Shown piece after piece: positions 8,429-18,124 of a stretch of 64,000 bases of DNA (position 1 is its first letter; every line of letters begins with the position of its first letter). Below the pieces are notes generated by a model. The model searched no databases. It saw nothing but the letters and a program-made list of their open reading frames with translations, and was not told the origin of the DNA. This DNA comes from DAOTXR01 sp034435375. GTDB taxonomy: Bacteria; Chloroflexota; Anaerolineae; Aggregatilineales; UBA3940. Both the position numbers and the translations under genes were made by a program. The DNA lies in the NCBI GenBank assembly GCA_034435375.1, contig DAOTXR010000073.1:186001-250000 (forward strand). The letters run 5' to 3'.

Positions 8429-9742
8429 ATGATGACATCCAAACATGTTGTTGTGATCGGATCGGGCATTGCCGGGCTGACGGCGGCCTTCCGGCTCCAG
8501 CAGGCCGGGCACGAGGTGCACGTGCTGGAGGCCGGTCAACGTGTCGGCGGGCGCATGATCACCATTCAGTGGCAGGGGCTGTCCATCGACCCCGGCGCAG
8601 AGTTTGTCACCGGGGCCGATCGTTACCTGCTCGACACGGTGCAGCAGCTTGGCATTCAGGATAAGTTGATCGACTACAGCCAGGAACGCACCGGTTTCAT
8701 CCTCAGCGTGATGCGTGACAACCGGGTCCACACTGTCAATTTCATGTCCATTGCGTCGTACATTGGCTGGACGGGGGTATCACTGGGGGCGCGGCTGAGC
8801 ATGTTCAAACTGCTGCCGCACATCCTGCGTTACCGCTCAGTGGACGTGTTCCACCCTGAGAACGCCCCCGGCGACGACTCGGTCGGCGCCGAGGAGTTCT
8901 TCTACAAGAAGATCAGCGCCGAGATGTTTGAGTATTGGGTCGAACCCACATTCGACGTATTCAACAGTTTCACGCCCAATGACATCTCGGCCAAGATGCT
9001 GTTGGTGGCCTTCGGCGGCTACCTGGGGCAAAAGCTTCACACCTTCGAAGGCGGGATCGGCTTCCTGCCGGAGACGCTCGCCAGCCGTTTGAACGTCACT
9101 CTCAGTGCGCCAGTCCACCGCATCGAGATGCGACCTGACGGCAGCGGCGCGACGGTTCACTATCGCCTGGAAGGCCGGGAGAAATCGATGGATGCCGATC
9201 TCGTGGTGATGGCCGTGCCGGGCGACCAAGTGCTGCCCCTGTTTGAGGAACCACGCCCAGCGTGGCAGGCGTTCTTTCCCAGGGTCGCCTACTCGCGAGT
9301 GGGAATCGTCTATCACTTGATCGAGGGCGACGACCCAGTCCTGGACGAAGGGGGCATTATGTTCCCACGCAAAGAGGGGTGGAAGCTGGCAGCACTGGGG
9401 TGGAAGCGGCGGCCCGATGGGCGGGTGCTGGCGATGAGCGACCTGAAGTCTTCCCTCTATGACCCCGCGATCAGCGACGAGGAACTGAAGCAGACGATCA
9501 CCACCGAGGCGATCCGCGCGGTGCCACAACTCAAGGGCGCAATCCGCGATCAGATGGTGTTCCGCTGGCCGCGCAAGGTGCCTACGTATCGTGTGGGGTA
9601 CCTGAGCGCCCTCAAGGCGTTCAAGGCTGAGCCACAGGAAGGACCGGTGTACTTCTGCGGCGACTACCTGACTGGCTTTAGCGCAGGAGCAGCGCTGGCG
9701 TCGGGATGGCAGTGTGTAGACCGAATCCAGGAACAGGGATGA
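8429..9742 (+). CDS. FAD-dependent amine oxidase / protoporphyrinogen-oxidase-like protein
   Basis: 437 residues. The N-terminal dinucleotide-binding motif is HVVVIGSGIAGLTAAF, followed at the end of the second strand by VLEAGQRVGGRM, the GG-R element of the amine oxidase/HemY/phytoene desaturase group. The C-terminal FAD motif is VYFCGDYLTGFSAGAALASG. The central substrate-binding half is divergent, so the substrate (amine, porphyrin or carotenoid-like) is not assignable. The start is the ATG at 8429 after AGGCGGAG. A strong intrinsic terminator follows at 9748. Confidence 0.85.
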   Translation: MMTSKHVVVIGSGIAGLTAAFRLQQAGHEVHVLEAGQRVGGRMITIQWQGLSIDPGAEFVTGADRYLLDTVQQLGIQDKLIDYSQERTGFILSVMRDNRVHTVNFMSIASYIGWTGVSLGARLSMFKLLPHILRYRSVDVFHPENAPGDDSVGAEEFFYKKISAEMFEYWVEPTFDVFNSFTPNDISAKMLLVAFGGYLGQKLHTFEGGIGFLPETLASRLNVTLSAPVHRIEMRPDGSGATVHYRLEGREKSMDADLVVMAVPGDQVLPLFEEPRPAWQAFFPRVAYSRVGIVYHLIEGDDPVLDEGGIMFPRKEGWKLAALGWKRRPDGRVLAMSDLKSSLYDPAISDEELKQTITTEAIRAVPQLKGAIRDQMVFRWPRKVPTYRVGYLSALKAFKAEPQEGPVYFCGDYLTGFSAGAALASGWQCVDRIQEQG

Positions 9743-9747
9743 ATCGA

Positions 9748-9782
9748 GGGAGGGCAGGAGCGAGACCTGCCCTCCCTGTTTT
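9748..9782 (+). terminator. Intrinsic terminator after the amine oxidase
   Basis: A perfect 11-base-pair stem, GGGAGGGCAGG with CCTGCCCTCCC, and a 7-base loop, followed by TGTTTTG. It starts just after the stop codon at 9742. Confidence 0.8.
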
Positions 9783-9851
9783 GATCCGCGTATTCCCCAG
9801 CACATTTCATCACAAGCCGCCAAGCGTTGAAAATCCTTCTCAAGAAGAGGT

Positions 9852-10892
9852 CTACTCCTCCGAGAAGCGCACGTCGGGCAGGGCACGCAGGCGTTCGGCG
9901 GCTTGCTCGGCGGTAATGTCGCGCTGGGGAGTGGCCAGCATCTCATAGCCGACCATGTGCTTTTTGACGGTGGCGCTGCGCAGCAGCGGCGGGTAGAAGT
10001 GCGCGTGCAAGTGCCAGTGCGGCTGGCTTCCGACGTTGACCGGGGCCTGGTGAAATCCCGCGCTGTATGGGAACTGGATGTGGAACAGGTTGTCGTAGCG
10101 GATGGTCAGCACCGAGAGCGCCTCGGCCAGCGCATCGCGCTCCGAATCGTCCAGGCTGGCAATGTAGGGTACAGGACGGTGAGCAATCAGCAAGACCTCG
10201 AAGGGCCAGATGGCCCAGAAGGGCACCAGAATTGTCCAGTGGACGTTGCTGTAAACTAGGCGTTCCATTCGGCGCCGCTCCTCAGCCAGAATGTCGGCCA
10301 ACAGCGTCCTGCCATGCTGCTCAAAGTAGGCCCGCTGGGTGGCATCCTCCTTCTCGACCTCGCGCGGCAAATGTTCGGTGGCCCAGATCTGGCAGTGAGG
10401 GTGCGGGTTCGAGCAGCCCATCATCTCGCCTTTGTTCTCAAAGACCTGGACGTAGGTCAGCCACGGGAAGCGGGCAGCCAAAGCCGTCGTCTCCTCAGCC
10501 CACGTATCAACCACGCGACGAATGTCGGCGATGGGCATGTGAGCCAATGTCCAGTCGTGGCGCGGGGAGAAGCAGATCACCCGGCAGGCGCCGCGCTCCG
10601 GCTGTACGACAAAGAGGGAATCGGCGGGCACCTCAGCGGTGGGAAGATCGGGCAGAAGGGAGGGAAAGTCGTTGTCAAAGACGAACGTGCCGGTGTAGTC
10701 GGGATTGCGATTGCCGCCGGCGCGGGCGTTGCCGGGGCACAGATAACACGACGGGTCGTAAGCGGGGCGAGTCTCCAACGGCGGCGTCTCAACCTGGCCC
10801 AGCCACGGGCGCCTGGCCCGGTGTGGGCTGACGAGCAGCCATTCACCAGTCAGGGGGTTCAGGCGACGGTGGGGATAGTCGTAAGAAACCAT
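9852..10892 (-). CDS. galT: Galactose-1-phosphate (UDP-glucose:hexose-1-phosphate) uridylyltransferase
   Basis: 346 residues, the usual length for GalT. The Leloir enzyme exchanges UMP between UDP-glucose and galactose 1-phosphate. Seen in order: the N-terminal RRLNPLTGEWLLVSPHRA, the zinc/structural CYLCPGN, FVFDNDFPSL, the active-site triad region GCSNPHPHCQIW (the nucleophile is the middle histidine of HPH), and the C-terminal SAGFHQAPVNVGSQPHWHLHAHFYPPLLR. GGGAGG precedes the ATG closely. It is the last gene of a reverse-strand cluster with an aldo/keto reductase (12 bases upstream) and an alpha-mannosidase, which suggests a role in glycan sugar catabolism. Confidence 0.95.
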   Translation of the reverse strand: MVSYDYPHRRLNPLTGEWLLVSPHRARRPWLGQVETPPLETRPAYDPSCYLCPGNARAGGNRNPDYTGTFVFDNDFPSLLPDLPTAEVPADSLFVVQPERGACRVICFSPRHDWTLAHMPIADIRRVVDTWAEETTALAARFPWLTYVQVFENKGEMMGCSNPHPHCQIWATEHLPREVEKEDATQRAYFEQHGRTLLADILAEERRRMERLVYSNVHWTILVPFWAIWPFEVLLIAHRPVPYIASLDDSERDALAEALSVLTIRYDNLFHIQFPYSAGFHQAPVNVGSQPHWHLHAHFYPPLLRSATVKKHMVGYEMLATPQRDITAEQAAERLRALPDVRFSEE

Positions 10893-10904
10893 GGCCTCCC
10901 TCTC

Positions 10905-11843
10905 TCAACTCACGGCAATCAGACGCGCCATCTGATCGGCGGTCAGCGTGATGTCGAGCGCCCCCAGGTTCTCGTCAAGCTGCGCAAGGGTGCTGGCAGC
11001 GATCAGCGGCAGCACGGGAGGGTCGCTGTGCAGCATCCAGGCCAGCACCACCTGATTGGGCGTCGCACCGATCTCACGCGCCACGGCCCGTAACGCTCCC
11101 AGGCGCTGATCGTTGCCACGGTGAAGATAAGGGTCGGGCAGAGGACGGTCGCTGCGGGTATAGGCCCCTTCCAGCAAGACGGTGTAGGCCAAGAACGTGA
11201 TGTCCCGGTTGCGACAGTAATCGAACAGGTCTTCGTTGGCTACCACCTGTGGGTCGAAGCGGCTGCCGGGGCGCGGTTGTAGATAGGTATGCCGTTGCTG
11301 GATGCAGCAATAGGCAGGCAGGTTATATTTGCGGCTGATCCAGTGGGCCACCTCAAGCCGCCAGGCACGGAAGTTGCTGGCCCCGATGAAACGCACCTTC
11401 CCAGCCCGGACCAGCCGCTCAAAAGCCTCCAACGTCTCCTCGATGCGAGTGGCGCGGTCATCAACATGGGCATAATACAGATCGATGGCGTCGATGCCCA
11501 TGCGTTTAAGGCTCTTGTCGCACTCGGCCTCGATCTGGTCGGCCCGCAGGCCGCGCTTCACGTCCTGGTACTCAAAGCCGACTTTGGTGGCAATGAACAG
11601 GCTATGACGGTTGCCCCGGTTGCGTATCCAACGGCCCAACAGCGACTCACTCTCACCGCCGGCGCAACCTGGCACCCAGTAGGCGTAGATATTGGCCGTG
11701 TCGAGAAACGTGCCTCCCGCTTCCAAGTAGCGATCCAGAAGCCGATAGGAGGTCGGCTCATCGATACGGCTGCCGAAGTACATGGTGCCCAGGCACATCG
11801 CGCTGACGTGGACACCAGTTTTGCCGAGGGGAACGGTCTTCAT
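10905..11843 (-). CDS. Aldo/keto reductase
   Basis: 312-residue TIM-barrel NADPH-dependent oxidoreductase. The catalytic tetrad is recognisable: D49 and Y54 in FLDTANIYAYW, the lysine in FIATKVGF, and the histidine in IDLYYAHVDD. The C-terminal half has the cofactor-binding segment NQVVLAWMLHSDPPVLPLIAAS. The start at 11843 follows GAGGTG. It is placed between the mannosidase and galT genes, 12 bases from galT, so a sugar or sugar-derived aldehyde substrate is likely but not proved. A second, unrelated aldo/keto reductase is at 43220. Confidence 0.88.
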   Translation of the reverse strand: MKTVPLGKTGVHVSAMCLGTMYFGSRIDEPTSYRLLDRYLEAGGTFLDTANIYAYWVPGCAGGESESLLGRWIRNRGNRHSLFIATKVGFEYQDVKRGLRADQIEAECDKSLKRMGIDAIDLYYAHVDDRATRIEETLEAFERLVRAGKVRFIGASNFRAWRLEVAHWISRKYNLPAYCCIQQRHTYLQPRPGSRFDPQVVANEDLFDYCRNRDITFLAYTVLLEGAYTRSDRPLPDPYLHRGNDQRLGALRAVAREIGATPNQVVLAWMLHSDPPVLPLIAASTLAQLDENLGALDITLTADQMARLIAVS

Positions 11844-11988
11844 CCAGGCACCTCTCTCAAACAGATCGGCTCGACTTCGTAGAGCAATGGGGACTGGCTT
11901 TAGCCAACCTGACCATGATCTTAAAAAGCCCTGGCATGGATCACTGGGCGAAAATGGCCCTCCTGTTTTTCAAAGGATGCCCCAGTCT

Positions 11989-14900
11989 TTATGACAGCCA
12001 TGCACCGGACGCCCTCAGTTTGAGCGTAACGATCTCAAACGGCTTCACACACAGGTCAACGCCGCCCTCAACCCACCTGAGCGGTTGTTCATCCTCCTCA
12101 AGAAGATTGCAGCGCACAGCGGCGCTCACCGGGAGAGTGCTGATGAGACGGACCGGACCGCGCCCGCCGTGCGATTCGTACAGCCGGACAATCAGGTCAT
12201 CGGAGTCCTCAGCTTTCTTGACCGTGTCAATGATCACCGAGGGCCGATCGACGGAGAGGAAGGAGCGCTCGCGCGGCTGAGCGGGCAGCCAGGTCACCGG
12301 ACGCACCAGCGGCGGCACGTTGAAGCGGTAGCCTTCGGCAATGACCCCTGCGTCCTGAAACGACACGGCATGCGGCAGCAGAGCGTAGCGGAAGACATGC
12401 CGACCCCGATCAGCGGACGGATCAGGGATGAAGGGCGCACGCAGCAGTGAGAGACGCATCACATGGCCATGCGTGCTGTAGCCATATTTGCAGTCGTTGA
12501 GAAGCGCCACGCCAAAGCCTGGCTCGGAAAGATCGGCCCAACGGTGGGCACACACTTCAAAGCGGGCCAGGTCCCAGGTGGTGTTGAAGTGCGTAGGTCG
12601 CTCGACATGCCCATACTGGATCTCATAGGTGGCATTCTGAGCGCGAATGGCCAACGGAAACTCGACCTTGAGAAAACGGTGCTGTTCGTTCCACTCAGCC
12701 TCAGTAGCGAAATCCAGGCGTGAGGAGAGACACGTCAGTGAGACGACCTGCCGCAGCCAGCTCGATGGGCTAAGGGTGTACTCAAAGACCACCGCAGCAC
12801 GCAACGGGCCGGACTCGGCCACATGGGCCGAGTGCGCTCCCCCAACTTCGGCGCGTTTCTCCAGATGGAAGATGTCCACGTCCCAGGCATCGAAGTCATT
12901 GGGCACATCGTCAAACAGGACGAAGTGGTTGGCAAGAGCACCCTCGGCGATAACCTCACGGTGCAGGCGGAGATCAACCAAGCTGACCAGGCGCCCATCG
13001 CGGCGGAAAACGGCGCGCACGAAGGCATTCTCCAGGGTGATGGTAGCGTCCTCCTCGACCACCGTCACCGGGGTGAGGCCAGCAGGCATGACGCTGAATG
13101 AAGCTGCATCGAACACGGCATAGCCCAGCGGCGGTGCACTGACGACGCCCAGCGGCTTCCCATCGGCGGCATGCTGGAGAGCAGGAGTCCCCTCTGGCAG
13201 GTCGATCAGGTCGGTGCGTGAGCTGCCAAGCGTGTTGACGACCATTACCTGCGGCCCATCCAGCTCAACTGGGGCAAACAACGCATCGAGGGCTTGGTCG
13301 CGCAGGGCTGTACCCGACGCCTGAATCTCGGCATAGTGCTTGCTCGAGTCGACATACACCTCGAAAATCGATGAACCGGGCAGGATGTCGTGGAACTGGT
13401 TAAGCAGCGCCAGCTTCCACAGTCGCTCGACCTCATCGGAAGGATAGGGGTGGCCCGCTGCGTGGGCCAGCGCTGCCAGGAACTCCACATCGTGCAGCAG
13501 GAACTCGCTGCGGCGGTTGTTGAGCTTGTTTTTGGCCTGAGTGGTATAGGTCGCACGGTGCATCTCGAAGTACAACTCTCCTACCCACACCAGCGGATCT
13601 TTGAGGTCCGCCTCGCAGCGCTCGAAGAACTCTTGTGGTGAGCGCATGGCGACGCGCGGCAGGCCGTCGACATCGCCCATGCGTTGGAGCTGCTCGATCA
13701 TGGGGGCAGACGGACCGCCGCCGCCATCGCCGTAACCAAAGAGGTATAGGCTATGTTTGCCGCGCTCATGGTCCTTGTAGCTGCGCATGCTACGTAGAAT
13801 CTCCTCAACATTCCCCATACCGTTGTAGGTATCGGCAGGAGGAAAGTGAGCCAGTACCTGGCTGCCATCCAATCCTTCCCACAGAAAGGTGCTGCTCGAC
13901 GGCTTGTTAAACTGGTTCCACGAAAGCTTCTGCGAGAGGAAGTAACGAACACCCGCGCCGCGCATGATCTGCGGCAGCGCCGCCGAATAGCCAAAGGTGT
14001 CCGGCAGCCAGAACTCGCGGCAGACAAGGCCAAATTCCTGTTGCAGGAAGCGCTGACCATACAGGAACTGCCGCACCAACGACTCGCCTGAAGGGATGTT
14101 GGTGTCTGGCTCAACCCAGCTCCCGCCGACCGGAATCCAGCGGCCTTCGGCGACACGCTGCTTGATCTGCGCATACAGGTCGGGATACAGGTCTTTCATC
14201 CAGACATACTGCTGGACCTGCGGGCAGCAGAAACGGTAATCAGGATAATCCTCCATGTTGCGCAGCACGGTCGAGAAGGTGCGAACACACTTGCGCTGCG
14301 TCTCAGCGAGCGGCCATAGCCAGGCGGTGTCGATGTGGGCATGGCCGATGGCCGAAATCTCATGCTGGCCATCGCCGTTGCGGGCGGCGAAAAAGTCAGC
14401 GGCAATGGCCCGCGCCGCAGGCCATGTATGGCGGTCATCCAGATTGCAGGCATTGATCATAGCATTGGCGGCGTACAGGGCCTGCCCGGCACGCGGCGAG
14501 TCGGGAGGCAGCAGACGGGCCATGTCGCCGATCACGACCAGGTCCCACAGCAAATCCCACGCCTGGCGGTCAAAAATGGCGATCTCGGCCTGGCGCAGGA
14601 AGCCAATCGGTCCCTGGCTGGGATCGGCGCCAAACAGACCATTGCAGGCAACCTCGACGTACAGAGTCAGGCGCTCGCCGCCCTGAGCTGAGCGGGTGAC
14701 GCAGTAGCTAGGATGCGGGGCAGCCCACGGCCCAGCCATCGTTCCGGCCAGGCCCTGCCGGGGCAAGCCATCCTGCCACACACATGCCTCTGAGGAGGAG
14801 TCCCACAGCAGGTGAACCTCCCGTCCAGCCCAGTCCTGCGGGATCGCCATTTCGACTTTGAACCAATGCGTGGACCACAGGGGGCCATACTGCTTGTAGA

Positions 14901-15072
14901 GCTGGGCGGGCTGATAGACGCCCTGCATAGCCTCGGCATAGCGGATGCGCTTGCGGGTAGAGTAGACGCTGAGGGTGACAGGCAACCGATGAGGATAAAC
15001 CTTGCCGCGCAGGCCCTGATCGGAGACAAAAACCTGGATGCGGCGGCGAGTAATGTCGGGGTGTTTGAGCAT
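11989..15072 (-). CDS. Alpha-mannosidase, glycoside hydrolase family 38
   Basis: 1027 residues, the length of bacterial GH38 class II alpha-mannosidases. An N-terminal beta-rich region (1-230) precedes the catalytic barrel. The zinc ligands appear in GHAHIDTAWLWP (H246 and D248) and the nucleophile in WLPDTFGYSAALPQI (D358). The remainder has the GH38 middle three-helix domain (YTTQAKNKLNNRRSEFLLHDVEFLAAL) and a C-terminal beta-sandwich. No signal peptide is seen, so it acts in the cytoplasm on imported mannosides. GGAGG lies ten bases before the ATG. It is the first gene of the mannosidase-reductase-galT cluster. Confidence 0.95.
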   Translation of the reverse strand: MLKHPDITRRRIQVFVSDQGLRGKVYPHRLPVTLSVYSTRKRIRYAEAMQGVYQPAQLYKQYGPLWSTHWFKVEMAIPQDWAGREVHLLWDSSSEACVWQDGLPRQGLAGTMAGPWAAPHPSYCVTRSAQGGERLTLYVEVACNGLFGADPSQGPIGFLRQAEIAIFDRQAWDLLWDLVVIGDMARLLPPDSPRAGQALYAANAMINACNLDDRHTWPAARAIAADFFAARNGDGQHEISAIGHAHIDTAWLWPLAETQRKCVRTFSTVLRNMEDYPDYRFCCPQVQQYVWMKDLYPDLYAQIKQRVAEGRWIPVGGSWVEPDTNIPSGESLVRQFLYGQRFLQQEFGLVCREFWLPDTFGYSAALPQIMRGAGVRYFLSQKLSWNQFNKPSSSTFLWEGLDGSQVLAHFPPADTYNGMGNVEEILRSMRSYKDHERGKHSLYLFGYGDGGGGPSAPMIEQLQRMGDVDGLPRVAMRSPQEFFERCEADLKDPLVWVGELYFEMHRATYTTQAKNKLNNRRSEFLLHDVEFLAALAHAAGHPYPSDEVERLWKLALLNQFHDILPGSSIFEVYVDSSKHYAEIQASGTALRDQALDALFAPVELDGPQVMVVNTLGSSRTDLIDLPEGTPALQHAADGKPLGVVSAPPLGYAVFDAASFSVMPAGLTPVTVVEEDATITLENAFVRAVFRRDGRLVSLVDLRLHREVIAEGALANHFVLFDDVPNDFDAWDVDIFHLEKRAEVGGAHSAHVAESGPLRAAVVFEYTLSPSSWLRQVVSLTCLSSRLDFATEAEWNEQHRFLKVEFPLAIRAQNATYEIQYGHVERPTHFNTTWDLARFEVCAHRWADLSEPGFGVALLNDCKYGYSTHGHVMRLSLLRAPFIPDPSADRGRHVFRYALLPHAVSFQDAGVIAEGYRFNVPPLVRPVTWLPAQPRERSFLSVDRPSVIIDTVKKAEDSDDLIVRLYESHGGRGPVRLISTLPVSAAVRCNLLEEDEQPLRWVEGGVDLCVKPFEIVTLKLRASGAWLS

Positions 15073-15359
15073 GGGGGGTGATCCTCCGGCAGCGGCGCAC
15101 AGGGTCGGGCTTCATGATCATCATCGGCACAATGATACGCCACATGGACGCAGTTGTCACGCGATCTTAAGGGAATCCCTACCAGTCAGGAGCGGCAGTG
15201 GGCCTGAGCGCCGGTTTCATTCGCTGTCTTTCACGAAACGCACCGCAGCCTGCCCAAACGTCACGCCTCAGTCTCGGTATGCGCCGAGGCAATTGCAGAA
15301 CGCCTCGGCAGTGTTCTTCGAGGGGCGCTTCCGCAGGCAATCGATCCGCACCAATCATT

Positions 15360-16313
15360 TCACCGGGTGTACTGCTCGAAGAGGTGACGCATATTCCACG
15401 AGAAAGCCTGCTCGCCCCACACCGGCAGACCGGGAGGCGCCGGCACCTGCTGAGCGTCTTCGGCGGTGCCGCCACGCGATACCACCTCGGCGACCCGCTG
15501 ATTGAGCAGGTCGAAATAGGCGAGCAACACGTCCACGTCGGCCACAGCCCCCACCGGCCCATGACCCGGCACGATCTTGTCCACACCCAGCGCCTTGATC
15601 TCACCTAGCGCCAGCCGCCAGCGAGCCGGATCGCTGTCGATCATAAAGGGTTGGGTCTGGACAACCAGCAAATCGCCGACAAAGAGCACACGATCCTCCG
15701 GCAGGTAGAGGTAGGCATCGCCGGGAGTGTGACCGTGGCCACAGGCGGCGATCTCTGCCACACGCCACGCCCCGTGGAGAGTGAGGCGGCTCTCGAAGGT
15801 GACTTGTGGTGGGCGTACAACGATCTCGCCAATGGCCTCGGCTAGCGACTCCTGGAGCATCACCCGCGCGTTTACAACACGCTGGTGGTCTTCGTCCTGT
15901 GCCTCGTCTCGCTGCTGCTTCAGGCGGGCGATCTCGTCTGCCAGACTGGCCCTGCGGCTCTCCAGGAATGCCGCTGCGTTTTTCTGGATGGTCCGGCGAG
16001 TGGCAGGCGTCGAGATGATGGTTGTATGCTTCGGGAAGACATAGTTGCCGTGGATGTGGTCGCTGTGGAAGTGGGTGTTGAGCAACCAGCGAATGGGTTT
16101 GCCAATGACCTGATCGGCGGCGCGGATCAGATCGCGGGCGGCCTGAGGAAGCAGAAACGAGTCGACAGCCAGCACCTCGTCGCCCAGGTCAACCAGCCCA
16201 GCATTGACGAACTCGCCGCCAGTGTCGCGCCGGGCAATGGCCGCGTAGACACCGTCGGCCAGTGGTTCAAGGCGGAAATGCTTCGATTCAAATCTATCAC
16301 TTGGTTCAGACAT
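15360..16313 (-). CDS. Metallo-beta-lactamase-fold hydrolase
   Basis: 317 residues. The metal motif THFHSDHIHGN (HxHxDH) is at about residues 78-88. A further histidine sits in AACGHGHTPGDAYLYL, a metal-bridging aspartate in VLFVGDLL, and the last histidine in VPGHGPVG. There is a helical insertion near 115-160 (TRRTIQKNAAAFLESRR onwards). The family hydrolyses thioesters, lactones and similar bonds; a quinoprotein-relay-like or glyoxalase-like substrate is possible. The start at 16313 is preferred; a start at 16370 adds 19 residues that lack family features. The 287 bases between it and the mannosidase start hold no gene that I can support. Confidence 0.85.
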   Translation of the reverse strand: MSEPSDRFESKHFRLEPLADGVYAAIARRDTGGEFVNAGLVDLGDEVLAVDSFLLPQAARDLIRAADQVIGKPIRWLLNTHFHSDHIHGNYVFPKHTTIISTPATRRTIQKNAAAFLESRRASLADEIARLKQQRDEAQDEDHQRVVNARVMLQESLAEAIGEIVVRPPQVTFESRLTLHGAWRVAEIAACGHGHTPGDAYLYLPEDRVLFVGDLLVVQTQPFMIDSDPARWRLALGEIKALGVDKIVPGHGPVGAVADVDVLLAYFDLLNQRVAEVVSRGGTAEDAQQVPAPPGLPVWGEQAFSWNMRHLFEQYTR

Positions 16314-16473
16314 GGGAGCTGCCTTTCCAGACGGTCTGTGTGCGAAATCAGCCGCTCCAGAGTACTCCATCCGTGTAGTGCTGGCAAACCTGCAGAGAAG
16401 TTTTTCCCAATGAGGGCAAGATCATGTATAGTTGGCGTTCGTCTGCCGCGCATAGCCTGGCACAGGAGGGATG

Positions 16474-17313
16474 ATGTACAGAGCCGCTGATTTCGCCATG
16501 AACCGCTTCCCCTTTATGCGACGGATGCTCAATCGCCATTTTTACCAGTTCCTCGCGCGGCTGGACGAACCCCACGGCGCTGTGACGTTGATGAATTACG
16601 GCTACGCCGACCTAAATCGTGACGCCAGCCCTCTCTTTCTGGAACCTCAGGACGAGGGCAACCGTTACTGCCTCCAGCTCTACCACCATGTCGCCAGCGC
16701 TGTGGACCTGCGTGGCAAAGATGTGTTGGAGATCGGATGTGGGCGCGGCGGCGGGGCATCCTACGTGCGGCGCTATCTCTCGCCACGTTCGGTGACAGGC
16801 GTTGACTACTCAGAGCGTGCGATCCAGTTCTGCCAGCGGCATCACGTAGTAGACGGCCTGCGGTATGTCCACGGTGATGCCGAGGACCTGCCCTTCGACG
16901 ACGAGGGTTTTGACGCGGCGATCAACATCGAGTCCTCACATTGCTACGGCGCGATGGAGCACTTCCTACGTGAGGTACACCGTGTGCTGCGTCCGGGTGG
17001 CTACCTATTGTGGGCCGATCACCGCCCACCGGACCAAGTCCTGGCACTGCGCGATGACATTCGGCGGGCAGGGTTTGAGGTCATGCGGGAAGAGTTCATC
17101 ACCCAGAACGTGCTGGCGGCCATGAGGCACCAGGGAGAACACAATATGGAGATGATCCGGCGCGGGGTGCCCAGATTCTTGCACAGGATATTCGCCCACT
17201 TTGCGGGCGTGGAAGGAACGCTCATTCACCGCCGATTCGCATCGGGAGAGCTGGTTTACCTGCACATGGTGATGCGCAAAGTGGAGAGTGAGGCGTCTTC
17301 TATGGGAAGTTAG
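16474..17313 (+). CDS. SAM-dependent methyltransferase, PDIM-methyltransferase-like
   Basis: About 279 residues of class I methyltransferase. The SAM-binding glycine loop is VLEIGCGRGGGASY (about 85-98), then TGVDYSERAIQFCQRRH-like motif II, GDAEDLPFDDEGFDAAINIE and EVHRVLRPGGYLLWAD. The order and wording closely follow mycobacterial phthiotriol dimycocerosate methyltransferases, including the N-terminal NYGYADL region, so a lipid or polyketide hydroxyl acceptor is plausible but not shown. AGGAGGG lies directly before two ATGs at 16471 and 16474; the second has more workable spacing. Its stop overlaps the stop of the convergent gene. Confidence 0.85.
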   Translation: MYRAADFAMNRFPFMRRMLNRHFYQFLARLDEPHGAVTLMNYGYADLNRDASPLFLEPQDEGNRYCLQLYHHVASAVDLRGKDVLEIGCGRGGGASYVRRYLSPRSVTGVDYSERAIQFCQRHHVVDGLRYVHGDAEDLPFDDEGFDAAINIESSHCYGAMEHFLREVHRVLRPGGYLLWADHRPPDQVLALRDDIRRAGFEVMREEFITQNVLAAMRHQGEHNMEMIRRGVPRFLHRIFAHFAGVEGTLIHRRFASGELVYLHMVMRKVESEASSMGS

Positions 17314-18059
17314 CCGTCACGCACACAGCGGTAGCCCAGCGACCCCAGCCCGCTGAACTTGTGCACCGACTCCACCCGGCCATTGTAGACCACCTGGAAC
17401 GCCGAACCAGCGTCACGCTCGTCAGCTGACCAGTAGTAGATCGTCATGGCAGTGGGATTCCAGAGGGGCGTTTCCTTGTCGGGCCGGACGATGCACGGCT
17501 GCGGGCCGACGTGGCCGGTCCAGGTGCAGCCTGCGTTCTGGCCGTGACGCCCCAGCGATCGCACCAGTTCATCGACAGTAGGCATGCGCCAATAGCCTTG
17601 TGGCTCAGCCATCAAGCGCGTCCCGTCCTCGTTCAGATAGCGGCAGACGCCGTACCGACGCATATCATCAGCTGTGGCACAGCTTGCAGTGTTTGCCACA
17701 CTGCATAGGCCGTCCCGACCACGTTCCTTGCCCTCAAAGCCTACCGGAGGCAGGCCATACAGTGCGATCTCATTCCAGGTCAGCGAGCCTGGTGGATTGG
17801 GCCAGCCCGGCCCGGCGGGAGCCCACGAGAGTGCAACACCATTGCCCACGATCCAGCGCTCGCCGCGATCGCCATCATCGACCCGGCCCGCCACCCGGAT
17901 AGCAGGCTCGATCGAGAGACCAATCCCCAGCAGCAGCGGCCCACCCACAGCCAGCAGATAGCCCAGGTTACGCCGCCACCAGCGTGGATCAGGCTCCGAC
18001 GGGAAGCGTTGCCTGCGCTGCCCCTCAAGCCCAACCAGCCAGGGAATTGCCGCCTGCAT
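17310..18059 (-). CDS. Membrane-anchored DUF1566 (Lcl C-terminal) domain protein
   Basis: 249 residues. One membrane segment at about 32-51 (NLGYLLAVGGPLLLGIGLSI) follows a basic N-terminus (RRQRF, WWRR), so the rest is probably outside. The exported part ends with DUF1566/Lcl features: YWRMPTVDELVRSL, TIYYWSADERD, a strand FQVVYNGRV and the closing LGYRCVRDG. Cysteines at SVANTASC, GVCRYL, GCTWTG, QPCIV and YRCVR could form disulfides. The function is unknown. The stop codon region overlaps the methyltransferase stop by four bases. Confidence 0.72.
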   Translation of the reverse strand: MQAAIPWLVGLEGQRRQRFPSEPDPRWWRRNLGYLLAVGGPLLLGIGLSIEPAIRVAGRVDDGDRGERWIVGNGVALSWAPAGPGWPNPPGSLTWNEIALYGLPPVGFEGKERGRDGLCSVANTASCATADDMRRYGVCRYLNEDGTRLMAEPQGYWRMPTVDELVRSLGRHGQNAGCTWTGHVGPQPCIVRPDKETPLWNPTAMTIYYWSADERDAGSAFQVVYNGRVESVHKFSGLGSLGYRCVRDG

Positions 18060-18075
18060 GGTTGCGAACCCGGTT

Positions 18076-18081
18076 TATAAT
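18076..18081 (+). promoter_or_regulatory. Consensus -10 box for the membrane protein gene at 18125
   Basis: TATAAT 43 bases before the ATG at 18125, in the gap between divergent genes. A matching -35 is weak (CCTGCA at 18053). Confidence 0.35.
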
Positions 18082-18124
18082 GGCTGCAGCGTGGCATGAC
18101 ACCCTGAAGCAGAAAGTCTCACCT

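Noticed and set aside
15179..15604. Overlapping open frames on both strands between the mannosidase and the metallo-beta-lactamase-fold gene
   Set aside because: They are mostly shadows of the reverse-strand hydrolase gene, have no family features and no ribosome binding sites.
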